A stretch of DNA of 64,000 nt from JAAYDS01 sp012729155 (GTDB lineage Bacteria > Chloroflexota > Anaerolineae > UBA1429). This document shows positions 52,661-62,599 of this stretch, piece by piece. Location: the NCBI GenBank assembly GCA_036774405.1, contig DAIPBO010000018.1:1-64000 (forward strand), read 5' to 3'. The first letter of the stretch is position 1. The number at the start of each line of letters is the position of its first letter. The position numbers and the translations under genes were made by a program. The notes under the pieces are model-generated. The model did not search any database. It had not been told where the DNA came from and saw only the letters and a list, made by a program, of their open reading frames with translations.

Positions 52661-53800
52661 ATGCGCATGCATGTCGCCATCAACGCCAGCTTCTGGGGCC
52701 AAGAGACCACCGGCACGGGGCAATACCTGCACCGCTTGGTAAGTGAACTCTCGGTCAATGAGAGCATCGAGCTCTGCCTGCTAGCGGCGCGTGCTCTCAC
52801 CACAGAGCAAGACGGCCCGGTGCGTCGCCTAGCGACGCCACTAGACTTGGTCGGCGTCGATCTGGCCAAGGTCTGGTTCGAGCAAGAGACCTTTGTGCGC
52901 GAATGCAGGCGCCTGGGCTGCGATGTTGCCCATGTGCCTTACTTTGCGCCACCGCTCCGACACCGATTGCCCATTGTGGTCACGATCCATGATCTGATCC
53001 CCATGCTGCTGCCAGCCTACCGGGGTTCGCGGGCCGTTCGTCTCTACACAAGCCTCGTGGCCAGGGCAGCCGGCAGAGCTGATCTGATCATCACCGATTC
53101 GAAAGCCTCAGCCCGCGATATCCTGGGGCTGCTGCAGGTGCCCGAGCGCCGCATTCGGGTCATTCCTCTGGCGGCCGGAGAGCAGTACCGCCCCTTGCGA
53201 GAGGACGAGCGCGCACCGGTGCTCGAGCGGCACGGCCTCTCGCAGCCATACATCCTCTACCTGGGCGGCTTTGACGTGCGCAAGAACGTCCCCCTCCTCA
53301 TCCGCGCCTTTCGAGCGGTGGCGGCATCCTCTGACGTCAACCTGGCCATCGCCGGCCGTCTGCCACGCCGTGATAGTGCGTTTACTCCCGACCCACGGCC
53401 GCTGGTTGAGCGCCTACACTTGCAGAATCGGGTCCAGTTCCTCGGGATGGTCGATGAGGCTGACAAGCCGGCCCTGTATGGTGGCGCCCTAGCCTTTGCC
53501 TTTCCATCGCAGTACGAGGGATTCGGCCTCCCTGTACTCGAGGCCATCGCGTGTGGCACTCCTGCTGTGGTCACCATGGGGAGTTCGATGGACGAAGTGA
53601 TCGGGCCAGGAGGCTTGCGCGTGCTACACGATCGGCACGACCTGCTCGCCACTGCGCTGTTGAGGCTTGTCAATGAGCCTGCGCTGCGGCAAGAGCTACG
53701 TGAGGCTGGCTTGGCCCACGCCCACACCTTTTCGTGGCGTCGCGTTGCCCAAGAGACCATTGAGGCCTACGCAGCCGCATGTCGCATGAACGGCCGATGA
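52661..53800 (+). CDS. Glycosyltransferase family 4 (GT-B)
   Basis: 379 residues from ATG 52661. No ribosome site is clear, so a start at ATG 52667 or leaderless translation is possible. The GT-B fold shows INASFWGQETTGTGQYLHRL at the N-terminus, YILYLGGFDVRKNVPLLIRA, and the donor-binding EX7E-like FPSQYEGFGLPVLEAIACGT. It probably transfers a sugar from a nucleotide donor during surface glycan synthesis. It is coupled to the next gene by an ATGA overlap. Confidence 0.87.
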   Translation: MRMHVAINASFWGQETTGTGQYLHRLVSELSVNESIELCLLAARALTTEQDGPVRRLATPLDLVGVDLAKVWFEQETFVRECRRLGCDVAHVPYFAPPLRHRLPIVVTIHDLIPMLLPAYRGSRAVRLYTSLVARAAGRADLIITDSKASARDILGLLQVPERRIRVIPLAAGEQYRPLREDERAPVLERHGLSQPYILYLGGFDVRKNVPLLIRAFRAVAASSDVNLAIAGRLPRRDSAFTPDPRPLVERLHLQNRVQFLGMVDEADKPALYGGALAFAFPSQYEGFGLPVLEAIACGTPAVVTMGSSMDEVIGPGGLRVLHDRHDLLATALLRLVNEPALRQELREAGLAHAHTFSWRRVAQETIEAYAAACRMNGR

Positions 53801-56667
53801 GCCCAAGCGCCATCTCCGGCCGCCGCGCTCGTCAGGTCGCAATCGATGCCCTGGCCGGCGGCACGTTCGGCCTCTACCTGGCTCGTTGCCTGGCCGAGGC
53901 CTTGCCGCATGCCTGGCGCTGGTGGCAGCTGCTGCCGTTCGGCCTGGTCTTGCTCGCCATCGGAGGTGCTCTTGGGCTTGTGTTGGCGAGGCGTTGGCAG
54001 ATGTGGCCTCTGGGCCTAAGCCTCATCTATGTGCTCTGGCCCTGGCCTGCGGCCTGGCCCGCCATCCTCGTGGCCGTAGCCAGCACGGTCCTGTGGGTCG
54101 CCGTGAACGGCCTGCTAGACCACCACACCACGTGGCACGAGATTGCCATAGCGCTGCTGGCGTTGGGCCTCTATCTATCCACACTAGCGCCAGGTCTATT
54201 GCCCGCCGATGCTGGTGAGTTTCAGATCGTCGCATCAACCCTGGGCATCGCTCACCCGCCAGGCTATCCGCTCTACACTCTCCTGGGCCGACTGGTCGTA
54301 TTCATCCCGCTGCACAGCCCTGCCTGGCGCGTGAACCTCTTCGCGGCGTTGTGCGCAGCAGGATGCGTTGGCATCGTAGCCCGTGTCATCGGCCGCCAGA
54401 CCGGCTCTGGTCTACTGGCAGTGCTCACGAGCGCAGCGCTGATGGTCACGCCCACTTTCTGGGTGCAGGGCACCGGCGCCAACATCCGCTCGCTGACAGC
54501 GCTTCTCGTTGCCCTGGGCCTGGCCCAAGCCCTGCGCTGGGAGCGCACGCGCACCGCTCGGGATCTGACGCTACTTGGGCTCGTGCTGGGACTCGGCGTG
54601 GGCCACCACGCCTCGATCGGCCTGTTGCTGCCGGCATTTCTCGCGTTCATTCTACTTGCAGAGCCCGTCATCCTGAGGCGACCCAGACAGTGGCTTGGTG
54701 CTGTCGGCGCCGCACTGTCGAGTCTGGTGATCATCGCCTACCTGCCCCTGCGCAGCGCAATGGAGCCCATCTTTGCTCCCTCGGGGGTAGGGTCTTGGAG
54801 AGAGCTGGTGTCGCACGTGCTGGCCCTCGGCTTTAGCGGAGACATGCTGCGCTACACCGCTTGGTCCGACCTGTGGCGCAGGGCGGGGGCGCTGGCCCAG
54901 ATACTGCGCCTCGAACATGGCGCGGTGATGCTCTCGCTGGCGGCAGTTGCGACGACAGCTCTCTGCTGGCAGCGATGGCGAGTTGCCGTGCTGATCGCCG
55001 GTGTGTGGCTGCTGAACGTCTTGGCAGCCATCACCTATCGCGCTCCGCAGACGGTCGAGTACATCATGCCCTCTTATGTAGCTTTGGCGCTGGCCCTGGG
55101 CCTGGGGCTGGATGCCCTGAGATGCAAGATGCCAGCACGTCATGCCCTGTTGGCTATCACGGCCGTTGGCGTTGTCAACCTGGGTGCTGCATCCTGGTCG
55201 GGCATGCGGGCACTGCACCAGGATGACGACACCCGTACTCGCGCACAAGACCTGTTGTGCGCAGCCCCCCCCAACGCCCTCATCCTGGCAGGCTGGCATC
55301 AGGCCACACCGCTGTGGTACCTCACCATGGTTGAGGGCGAACGCCCCGATGTGACGGTCACCTATGTCTTCCCTGAAGGCGCAACGCCCAACGCGGACGT
55401 CTGGCTACGACGCACGCGAGAGGCCCTGGGGCAGCGCCCCGTAGTGGTAACTAACCGCTTTCACGCCTATGCCACGTCAGACCTCTGGTTTGAGCCCCTT
55501 GCTGATGGCTGGTTGGTGCGTGCTGCCCCCGCTCGTTCTGACGCCATAGGCGTCGCAACCTTTGGCAACGCGCTGCGCCTCGATGCCTGGCAGCTCCAAA
55601 GCAGCGAAGCTACTCCTGGCGCCACCTTGCGTCTCGACGTCATACTCGCTGCCCTTACCTCCGTCGAGCAGGACTATACGCTGTTCGCACAGCTGCTGGG
55701 CCCCGACGGTGTGGTGGCGCAAGACGATCGGTTGGTGCGCACCAGCCGTCTGCAACGTGGAGATACTTTGGTCGAGCGACTGCAGCCTACGCTGCTGCTA
55801 GATTGCGCTCCGGGCGACTATCAGCTCGTCATCGGGCTCTACGCTCACCGCGATGGCATCTATGACCGTCTGCACACAGCCTCAGGCGAGGTGCTCGCGC
55901 TGACCTCTGTGCAGGTGCGGCCTTTGCGTCAACCCACTATCAGCGCACACCCGGTGGCCCATCGCTTCAGTAACGGGTTGCAGCTGCTCGGCCTCGACGT
56001 GGACAAGAGCGTGCCTGGCCAGCAGCGGCTCTATATGCATGTTCGCACCGACGCCGCCCAGACCACCCCCATCACACTGATTGCCAGCAACACGGCTGGC
56101 GCTGAGGTTGCCCGTGCGACCATCACATTGCCGAGCAGAGGCAACCATGCCCTGGTCGCTGTCGATCTGCCGGTCGATCTGCGCCGCATGCAGATGACGG
56201 TTCTGCAGGGGGAGGCAGCCGTGCGCCTGCTGGGGCCCTGGCATCGGGACGCCGGCAACGAACTATGGCTTGACCTGACGCGCTACGGCGAACGCTATGT
56301 GCCTCTGGAGGGCGAGATGGCTCTGACCGACTGGCGCGGCCACTGCGAAGAAGGCATCTGCCGGGTACAGGCCGAGTTCGTAGCGCAAAGGCCCTTAACC
56401 ACCGACTACTCGATCTCGCTGGGCATCCGTGGGGCGACGACAGAGAGCAAGTCAGACGGCACGCCCGTAACTGGGGCGGTGCCAACGCTCAAGTGGCTGG
56501 CCGGCTGGCGCGTGCGCGATGCGCGCTCCATCCCCGCACTCAATGAACGCGCTGAGAGAGGCATCCTCACGGTATATGATGCCTTTACCCTACGCACTCT
56601 ACAGGTGCTAGACGACCGCCTGGTGCTTGACGGGCAGGGCACGGAGCTCTCTCTGCCTATACCCTAG
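53797..56667 (+). CDS. Large multi-pass membrane protein, DUF2723 type
   Basis: 956 residues from ATG 53797, which overlaps the preceding stop as ATGA. The first 470 residues hold about twelve hydrophobic segments with the DUF2723 signature LLPADAGEFQIVASTLGIAH. The remaining 450 residues are a soluble, probably extracellular region, with segments such as HTASGEVLALTSVQVRPLRQ suggesting beta-sandwich folds. DUF2723 proteins resemble GT-C glycosyltransferases that use lipid-linked sugars. Substrate unknown. It is convergent with the next gene and shares its CTAG stop. Confidence 0.82.
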   Translation: MSPSAISGRRARQVAIDALAGGTFGLYLARCLAEALPHAWRWWQLLPFGLVLLAIGGALGLVLARRWQMWPLGLSLIYVLWPWPAAWPAILVAVASTVLWVAVNGLLDHHTTWHEIAIALLALGLYLSTLAPGLLPADAGEFQIVASTLGIAHPPGYPLYTLLGRLVVFIPLHSPAWRVNLFAALCAAGCVGIVARVIGRQTGSGLLAVLTSAALMVTPTFWVQGTGANIRSLTALLVALGLAQALRWERTRTARDLTLLGLVLGLGVGHHASIGLLLPAFLAFILLAEPVILRRPRQWLGAVGAALSSLVIIAYLPLRSAMEPIFAPSGVGSWRELVSHVLALGFSGDMLRYTAWSDLWRRAGALAQILRLEHGAVMLSLAAVATTALCWQRWRVAVLIAGVWLLNVLAAITYRAPQTVEYIMPSYVALALALGLGLDALRCKMPARHALLAITAVGVVNLGAASWSGMRALHQDDDTRTRAQDLLCAAPPNALILAGWHQATPLWYLTMVEGERPDVTVTYVFPEGATPNADVWLRRTREALGQRPVVVTNRFHAYATSDLWFEPLADGWLVRAAPARSDAIGVATFGNALRLDAWQLQSSEATPGATLRLDVILAALTSVEQDYTLFAQLLGPDGVVAQDDRLVRTSRLQRGDTLVERLQPTLLLDCAPGDYQLVIGLYAHRDGIYDRLHTASGEVLALTSVQVRPLRQPTISAHPVAHRFSNGLQLLGLDVDKSVPGQQRLYMHVRTDAAQTTPITLIASNTAGAEVARATITLPSRGNHALVAVDLPVDLRRMQMTVLQGEAAVRLLGPWHRDAGNELWLDLTRYGERYVPLEGEMALTDWRGHCEEGICRVQAEFVAQRPLTTDYSISLGIRGATTESKSDGTPVTGAVPTLKWLAGWRVRDARSIPALNERAERGILTVYDAFTLRTLQVLDDRLVLDGQGTELSLPIP

Positions 56668-59321
56668 TCGAGCACTACGGGCACCGTACCTGTGCCGATG
56701 CTCGCCATCGTCAGGCGGTCATAGAGAACAATCTCCCAGGCGTCGCCCGACTGCACTGTTTCACGCCTTATCGGCAACTGTACCTTTGTGGGTACCACGT
56801 CGCCCCGATGCCACAGCCCGGTGGGATAGTCGGCAGACAGCGGCGCCAGGTCGAGAGACCTTTGCATGCTGCCATCGGCCCGCAGATAGCGTACCGAGAT
56901 GGCATAGTTGCGCTGCGGCGTCTGCTCTGCGCTCCAGAGCATCGTGAGCTCGAGCGCATGGTTCTTGACCGGCTTCGTCTTGGCCTGGAGCAATGTGAAC
57001 ATGGGCGGCTCATGGGGATTGCCATACTGGGCCAGTGGCGCCGCCTCAGGCACCTCATAGTCGCCGGGCAGCACCCAGATCGGTTTGAGGCAGGTGCGGC
57101 TTTGAAGCGTACCGCGCGGATTGGCGATGGCAAGGCTCTCGTCGCCAAGCTTGATGCCGAGCCGCAGGACATAGATGCCTGGCGGCAGTTCGCCGGGGAG
57201 CTGCAACGTCAGTCTTGTTTGGGCAGCTCGGATGGGCAACAGCTCCTCAACCCATACCACTGACTGATCGTATAGATGCGAGCTGAGGCTCACCAGGCGA
57301 AGCTGCAGCTGCTCATCAGGTGCAGGGTGAGACCAGTCCAGGTCGATCACCAACGCATCGCCAGGCGAGAGCGTGTCGGTACTATAGGTGTAGTCAAGCA
57401 ACCTCGTCGATCCTATCAGCAGCCCCTGCGGCTCGTGATGCAGATAGGGGTAGCTGCCCAGGTCCATGACCAGTGGACCCGCGAGGCGGTCCTGAGCGGT
57501 GGCGGGCAGCGGCCGCCCAGCCAGCCACAGCGCCCCCACCGCCAGCAACGCTACCGCCGCCCCAGACGCCACAGCGCGATGTCTCCTCTTCACACACCAC
57601 CACGCGCCGCTGCCAAGCCAGATCACCACGCCTGCCAACGACGCGATCTCGGCGCCACGACGTACAGGCGTACGGCCCATGGTCAGCGTGATCATGTGAT
57701 CGCCTGCCGCCAGGTCGAGGCCCACGAGCCCCAGACCTGGCATGGTGACAATGGCCTGCGAAACCCCATCGACCATGGCGCTCCATCCACCAAACGCTGC
57801 GATCGGGAAGACGATGCGATCTGGCGCCTCAAGGATGAGCCGCCAGGTGAGGGCCGCCGAACGTCGGTTCAGCAGCTCGGCCGCCATGGTCACGTCCTTG
57901 AGCGCCCAAGGCATGGGCGAGGCATCACGGCTCAAGAGCTGTGGCGAGGCATAGTAGCGTGGCACCATCGCTGTGGGCAGGTATTCGGCGCGCACCGTAC
58001 CGCCGATGTTGCCCGAGAAGGCCTCAAAGAGCCACAGGCGCTCGATGCTCACATCAGCGTCGGCCAGCGGCAGCCGATCTGGGTGCAGATCAACGAGGCT
58101 TGCGGCACCCATGGTGGCCACCACCGACAACGCCGCCATCAAACGTAACCAGCGGCCTTGACACACATCGACCAACAGACCCACTAACGGTGCGGCGAGC
58201 GCCGCCTGCACGCCCAGAAAGCGCCACGGAAACTGAGCATAGGCCAGCAGGGGCAGCCGCTCCCAAAGAACCGCTGACAGCGGCGTGATCAACAAGGTAG
58301 TGCCTACCACACCGACACCGTAGGCGCACCAGACCCAGCGCTCACGCGCACATCTTTGGCGCGCTGCCGTGGCTACCAAGCTCAACACCACCAGCAGGGC
58401 CTGCACCAACCCCATACGAAAGGCGCCACCATCGTCGCCCACCGCATAGTCAAACGCCAGTTGCGACTGCACCAGGTTGACGCTGCGAAAGTGTCCGCGA
58501 AAGTCAAAGTACCCCGTGGTCTGATGCGCGAGTTGCACCAGGTCGCGCTCGGCCAGCGCTGGCACCCAGAACCAGGCGCTGAGCGCCAGACCCAGCAAGA
58601 GCGCTGCCCCACCATAGACCGCCAGAGCGGCGCGGCGCTCGCTATGCCAGAGCTGTGCGAGCAGCACCAATGCTAACAATGGCGAAGCGATCAGAGCGGT
58701 GATGTTATGAGCCAGCACCAGAGCGCCATAGACAGCGGCCAAAAGCAGAGCGCGCCCCGGCTCGGGTCGCTGGCCCAGGAGAGCCAGGGCCCACAGGCAG
58801 GCCACCACAAGCCCCATGGCCCAGAACTCGGAGAGTGAATCGCCGCGGACATAGACGTTGACCATGTGGAACGGTGCAAAGGTAAAGAACGCCGCTGCAG
58901 CGACAGCGCCTGGGCGCGACAGTCGCAGCGCTCTGGCGAGGCCATAGGTGGCCAGACTGCCGAGGACAAAGCCCAGAGCCTGCGTCACCTGAACCGCGGC
59001 AATGATGCCCAAACCGGCCAGATGCAGCGCGCCGGCCACATAATAGGGCAGCGCCGCATAGTAGTTGTAAGCCGGATAGCCTAGGCCGAGATTGGCGGTG
59101 GGCATCCAGCGAATGGGGAGCTGGCCATCGGCCAGTGCGTGCGCCAGTTCTTGCACGCGTTGCAGCAGAAACGGCGAATCGCCACCGGCGCGGGTGTACA
59201 CCATGCCGGCGCCGCCCCAAAGGGGCAGCGCCGCAGCTAGACCGACAAAAAGGGCCAGAGAGACACCTAGTGCCCCTCTGACCCGATCACTCGATATAGC
59301 GCGACGCAAAGAACGCGTCAC
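56664..59321 (-). CDS. Large membrane protein, YfhO/6-pyruvoyl-tetrahydropterin-synthase-related type
   Basis: About 885 residues. Roughly twelve transmembrane helices with the GT-C-like segment AGGDSPFLLQRVQELAHAL, YNYYAALPYYVAGALHLAGL and FAPFHMVNVYVRGDSLSEFW, then a large C-terminal soluble region. Similar proteins are annotated as 6-pyruvoyl-tetrahydropterin synthase-related or YfhO-like and are thought to transfer glycans. I start at GTG 59321, where GAGAGG precedes it; ATG 59408 would overlap the neighbouring gene by 79 bases. Substrate unknown. Confidence 0.78.
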   Translation of the reverse strand: MTRSLRRAISSDRVRGALGVSLALFVGLAAALPLWGGAGMVYTRAGGDSPFLLQRVQELAHALADGQLPIRWMPTANLGLGYPAYNYYAALPYYVAGALHLAGLGIIAAVQVTQALGFVLGSLATYGLARALRLSRPGAVAAAAFFTFAPFHMVNVYVRGDSLSEFWAMGLVVACLWALALLGQRPEPGRALLLAAVYGALVLAHNITALIASPLLALVLLAQLWHSERRAALAVYGGAALLLGLALSAWFWVPALAERDLVQLAHQTTGYFDFRGHFRSVNLVQSQLAFDYAVGDDGGAFRMGLVQALLVVLSLVATAARQRCARERWVWCAYGVGVVGTTLLITPLSAVLWERLPLLAYAQFPWRFLGVQAALAAPLVGLLVDVCQGRWLRLMAALSVVATMGAASLVDLHPDRLPLADADVSIERLWLFEAFSGNIGGTVRAEYLPTAMVPRYYASPQLLSRDASPMPWALKDVTMAAELLNRRSAALTWRLILEAPDRIVFPIAAFGGWSAMVDGVSQAIVTMPGLGLVGLDLAAGDHMITLTMGRTPVRRGAEIASLAGVVIWLGSGAWWCVKRRHRAVASGAAVALLAVGALWLAGRPLPATAQDRLAGPLVMDLGSYPYLHHEPQGLLIGSTRLLDYTYSTDTLSPGDALVIDLDWSHPAPDEQLQLRLVSLSSHLYDQSVVWVEELLPIRAAQTRLTLQLPGELPPGIYVLRLGIKLGDESLAIANPRGTLQSRTCLKPIWVLPGDYEVPEAAPLAQYGNPHEPPMFTLLQAKTKPVKNHALELTMLWSAEQTPQRNYAISVRYLRADGSMQRSLDLAPLSADYPTGLWHRGDVVPTKVQLPIRRETVQSGDAWEIVLYDRLTMASIGTGTVPVVLD

Positions 59322-59329
59322 AACGCCTC

Positions 59330-60574
59330 TCAGCGGCGGCCCAACATGCGCACGCCTACTGGCAGAATCACTGCCAGGAGCGCCACCAGAATGCCACTGA
59401 TACGCCACAACCCACCCTGCCCTTCGGAAGCCGGCGCGGGCACAGGCGTCGGCACTGGGGTAAGCGTGGGGGCGGCGGTTGGCTCGGGCGTTGGCGCAAC
59501 CACCTCAATGAGACCGAAATCGATCGCAACCGTCTCGCCGGCCACGGTTGTCACGGGCCGTTGAGCAAAGCGATTAACCTCATAGGCCTCGGGCGGCGTG
59601 ACGACCACAGTTAGGTCACCAACGGGAAGGTCCCCCAAGGTCAGGCCGTCCACACCAAGCGCAATACGCGCCAACTCTGTGCCGTCGGCATCGAGCACGG
59701 CAACCTCAGCGCCAGCCATGCCTGCCTCGCCCTCGCTTCTAAGCCCATCGCCGTCTGAATCGGCGAACACGCTGATGGCCAGCACGCCCGGGGCATCGAC
59801 AGGCGCCTCAGTCGGCGTGGGTTCAGGAGCCTCAGTCGGTTCGGGCTCTGCCGTTGGCTCTGGCGTTGCCGTCGGCGCCGCAGTAGGCTGTGGGCGCGGC
59901 GTGGCTGTTGGTGGGGTCTGCACCGTCAAACAGGCGTCGTCAAAGTAGGCGTCGTTGTGCTTGACAGGATACTCGACATCGCCGCGGATAAAGACAGTGA
60001 TCGTGCTGCTCTGAGCGGTGGCCTGGGCCACCAGCTCCACCCACTGATCGGGGGTGCCATTGCGTGGCGACCAGACGATATTGCCCGACGTCCAATCCGT
60101 GCCACCCGTCGGATCAATCCCAACCGACATCTCATAACGACCGCTGTCTTTGGATACGGCCGGGTCATCCTCATTCGAGCTCCAAGACTGGCCAAACGCT
60201 CGAAACGTCAGACGGCTACCTGCAGGCACCGCAACCTGCTGCCAGATACCTCCATGGTGCGTACCAAAGAGTGTGTCCATCTTTTGCGCGAGGTTGCCTT
60301 CACGCACGCGGCGATTGCCATGGATGCGCGCATCTTCAGGGCGAAACTCGGGTCGCCGGTTGTAGCCCTCGTCCTGATTCGGTCCATCCTGCCAGAATGG
60401 GGTCCATCCGTCAGCGACCTGTAGCCAGTCGTCCCCACGAGCGGAGAAACCGCCCTCGAACCCACCGTTCACCAGAACATTGCCGGGGCAATCTGCGAGC
60501 ACGCTCGCTGTCAGGCCCAGAAAGGTCAGCACCACCAACATGCTGACGCCTAGAACATGCCAAAATCGCTTCAT
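59330..60574 (-). CDS. Secreted protein with a CBM-like domain, Pro/Thr linkers and a C-terminal membrane anchor
   Basis: 414 residues. The N-terminal signal peptide (LGVSMLVVLTFLGLTASVLA) is followed by a roughly 190-residue beta-sandwich-like domain (CPGNVLVNGGFEGGFSARG, with GIWQQVAVPAGSRLTFRAFG) resembling carbohydrate-binding modules. Two Pro/Thr/Glu-rich linkers flank an SdrD B-like domain (VFADSDGDGLRSEGEAGMAG) that could bind calcium. The last 25 residues are a hydrophobic anchor ending in GRR. Start ATG 60574 with GGAGAGTCGAGG. Probably displayed on the surface and possibly glycosylated by its neighbours. Confidence 0.75.
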   Translation of the reverse strand: MKRFWHVLGVSMLVVLTFLGLTASVLADCPGNVLVNGGFEGGFSARGDDWLQVADGWTPFWQDGPNQDEGYNRRPEFRPEDARIHGNRRVREGNLAQKMDTLFGTHHGGIWQQVAVPAGSRLTFRAFGQSWSSNEDDPAVSKDSGRYEMSVGIDPTGGTDWTSGNIVWSPRNGTPDQWVELVAQATAQSSTITVFIRGDVEYPVKHNDAYFDDACLTVQTPPTATPRPQPTAAPTATPEPTAEPEPTEAPEPTPTEAPVDAPGVLAISVFADSDGDGLRSEGEAGMAGAEVAVLDADGTELARIALGVDGLTLGDLPVGDLTVVVTPPEAYEVNRFAQRPVTTVAGETVAIDFGLIEVVAPTPEPTAAPTLTPVPTPVPAPASEGQGGLWRISGILVALLAVILPVGVRMLGRR

Positions 60575-60601
60575 GCCTCGACTCTCCTGAGTAGTGGTTG
60601 C

Positions 60602-62599
60602 CTATGGAAGGACCAGTTGCGTCTCGTCCGTCGGTTGACCGCTGACCAACTCCAACGGCAGGCGCTCCATCGTGGCCAGGTCATACAAGCCAATGTGCAC
60701 CTTGGGATGTCGCACCCCGTCATTATCCACAGACAGCACCCTGCGGTCAACTATGCCGTCGTAGGCGTCCCAGTCGCTGGTGGGCACCAGGCCCAGGGCC
60801 GGTGGACCATCAGCCTGCCCCAACAGCGCGCCGTCGACGATAGCCTGACAGAACACCGTATAGTCACGCTCGATCGGCCGCTCACCTCGCCACCATAGGG
60901 CCAACTCGATCTGGTTTTCGCCACGCCTGAGAGTATAGCCATCGAGCGCGACGCCGTTGGCCCAATGCGCATCCAGCGGCACCTCAGGGGCCTCGACACC
61001 GCCCACCTGAACCCACAGATACATCAGACGTGGCTCCAACTCCAGATCGCCACGCTCCCACGCCCCAGGGCGCACATCGATCACCTTGCCCTGCGGCAGC
61101 CTGGCCACCACGCTGTGAGTGTCGCCATAGGGCCATAGCGCCGCCGCAAGAGGCGTGCCGCTGTCTGGCTGCACCAAATCGAGCGCAACGACCGAGGCAT
61201 CCGTCGCCAATAGATAGTCGATGGCCGGATAGTTGTTACGCAGACGCGCATCGAGCGCGAACACACGCCCCTCGCGAGGTTGTGCTGGCGACACCTGAAT
61301 ACCCTTACCCTGCCAGCCGCTCCCCAGAAAGCGGTTCGCCTGTGCCGCCAAAACGGTGGCCCCTGCCTCAAAGTTGTAGTAGGCCGCCTCGCTCTGCAGA
61401 TGGGTGGCATAGGCTTGCAGATCGATAACGCCAGCCCCTGAGAGCGCCAACACCATGCCCAGTGAGCCCAGTCGTGGGCGCCAACGATCGAGTCTGGCGG
61501 CGATCCAGTCCAGGCCGACGGCCGGCCACAAATAGAGCACCGGCAACACGCCCACTGCACGCAAAAAGTGCGGTGCGTTCTCGGCGAGTACCGTTGGCAG
61601 AGCCATGATCAAGCACCAGATCAACACCAGGCCCGCTACCGGGTCGCGTTTGACCCGCGCCACGAGCAGCCCCAGTCCCAGCAGCCCTACTGGCGCCGTC
61701 ACCATGCCGAATGCCGGCCGTAGCGGAATGTTGTGCCGCGGGATAAAGTCGCCCCGCACAAAGGGCGCCAACATCGCCCCCCAAAGGTTGCGCCCCAGGG
61801 CCTGCAAAGGTGCGTCGCCGCTGATGGCACGCCCAAATACCAGCACCTGTGCGGCACGCCCCATCGTCGACTCCCAGTGTGTCAGCACATAAGCGCCCAA
61901 GGGCGCCGCCACAACGAGGGCTACCAGTCCCAGGCAGAACCAGCCACCGAACCACCGCGCTGTCGGCAAGCGCCACCACAGGTAGGCCACCAGCAGCGGC
62001 ACAGCGACCAGCGTAAAACGAGCGGCGAGATAGGTGTAGAACGCCGCTCCCCAGCAAAAGCCAGCTGCGGCCATAAGCCAGATGCTGCGCCGACGCAGAC
62101 CACTCCAGAGCAGAGCCAACATCGCCCCTTGACACAATGGCAAGGCAACAGCGCGAAAGCCGATGCGACTGAGGTTGACCGTCCAGACGGCCGTGGCGAC
62201 GAGGGCTGCCGTGGTCAGCCCCACGCGCCTGCCGTAGAGCTGCTGGCCCAGCACATAGCTCATCAGCACGGTTAGCGCACCCAGAATTGCAGAGACAAAA
62301 CGCAGTGCGCCAGGCGAACACCCCCAGAAGCGGATACTCGCCGCCAGCAGATAGAGGTACAGAGGTTCGCGCCCGTTGTTGGCCTCAAAGTAGATCGGCC
62401 GATCGCCAGCGGTCACCCGCAAAGCATCCAGGCCGTTGATGGCTTCGTCGCGATAGATGCCGGGGGGCAAAGTATCGATGCGCCAGAGACGCGCCGCCAC
62501 CGCCACCACCATGATGGCGACCAGGGCCAGCCAGTGGGCCGCAGATGCATGCCGCTCAGATACGCCGTGGTCTCGAGCCATGCGTGCGTCTCGCATCAC
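60602..62599 (-). CDS. Dolichyl-phosphate-mannose-type (GT39-like) membrane glycosyltransferase
   Basis: 665 residues. The N-terminal region carries the GT-C acidic motif in PPGIYRDEAINGLDALRV, followed by NNGREPLYLYLLAASIRFWG and about ten more transmembrane helices. Its C-terminal 200 residues are extracellular and beta-rich. Enzymes of the PMT/ArnT/GT39 group transfer sugars from polyprenyl phosphate at the outer face of the membrane. The start is GTG 62599 or ATG 62596, immediately after the preceding gene, so it is probably coupled to it. Confidence 0.82.
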   Translation of the reverse strand: MMRDARMARDHGVSERHASAAHWLALVAIMVVAVAARLWRIDTLPPGIYRDEAINGLDALRVTAGDRPIYFEANNGREPLYLYLLAASIRFWGCSPGALRFVSAILGALTVLMSYVLGQQLYGRRVGLTTAALVATAVWTVNLSRIGFRAVALPLCQGAMLALLWSGLRRRSIWLMAAAGFCWGAAFYTYLAARFTLVAVPLLVAYLWWRLPTARWFGGWFCLGLVALVVAAPLGAYVLTHWESTMGRAAQVLVFGRAISGDAPLQALGRNLWGAMLAPFVRGDFIPRHNIPLRPAFGMVTAPVGLLGLGLLVARVKRDPVAGLVLIWCLIMALPTVLAENAPHFLRAVGVLPVLYLWPAVGLDWIAARLDRWRPRLGSLGMVLALSGAGVIDLQAYATHLQSEAAYYNFEAGATVLAAQANRFLGSGWQGKGIQVSPAQPREGRVFALDARLRNNYPAIDYLLATDASVVALDLVQPDSGTPLAAALWPYGDTHSVVARLPQGKVIDVRPGAWERGDLELEPRLMYLWVQVGGVEAPEVPLDAHWANGVALDGYTLRRGENQIELALWWRGERPIERDYTVFCQAIVDGALLGQADGPPALGLVPTSDWDAYDGIVDRRVLSVDNDGVRHPKVHIGLYDLATMERLPLELVSGQPTDETQLVLP

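Noticed and set aside
59780..59920. Short DNA repeats in the secreted protein gene
   Set aside because: They are the repeated Pro/Thr/Glu codons of the linker and explain the pattern; no CRISPR-like spacing.
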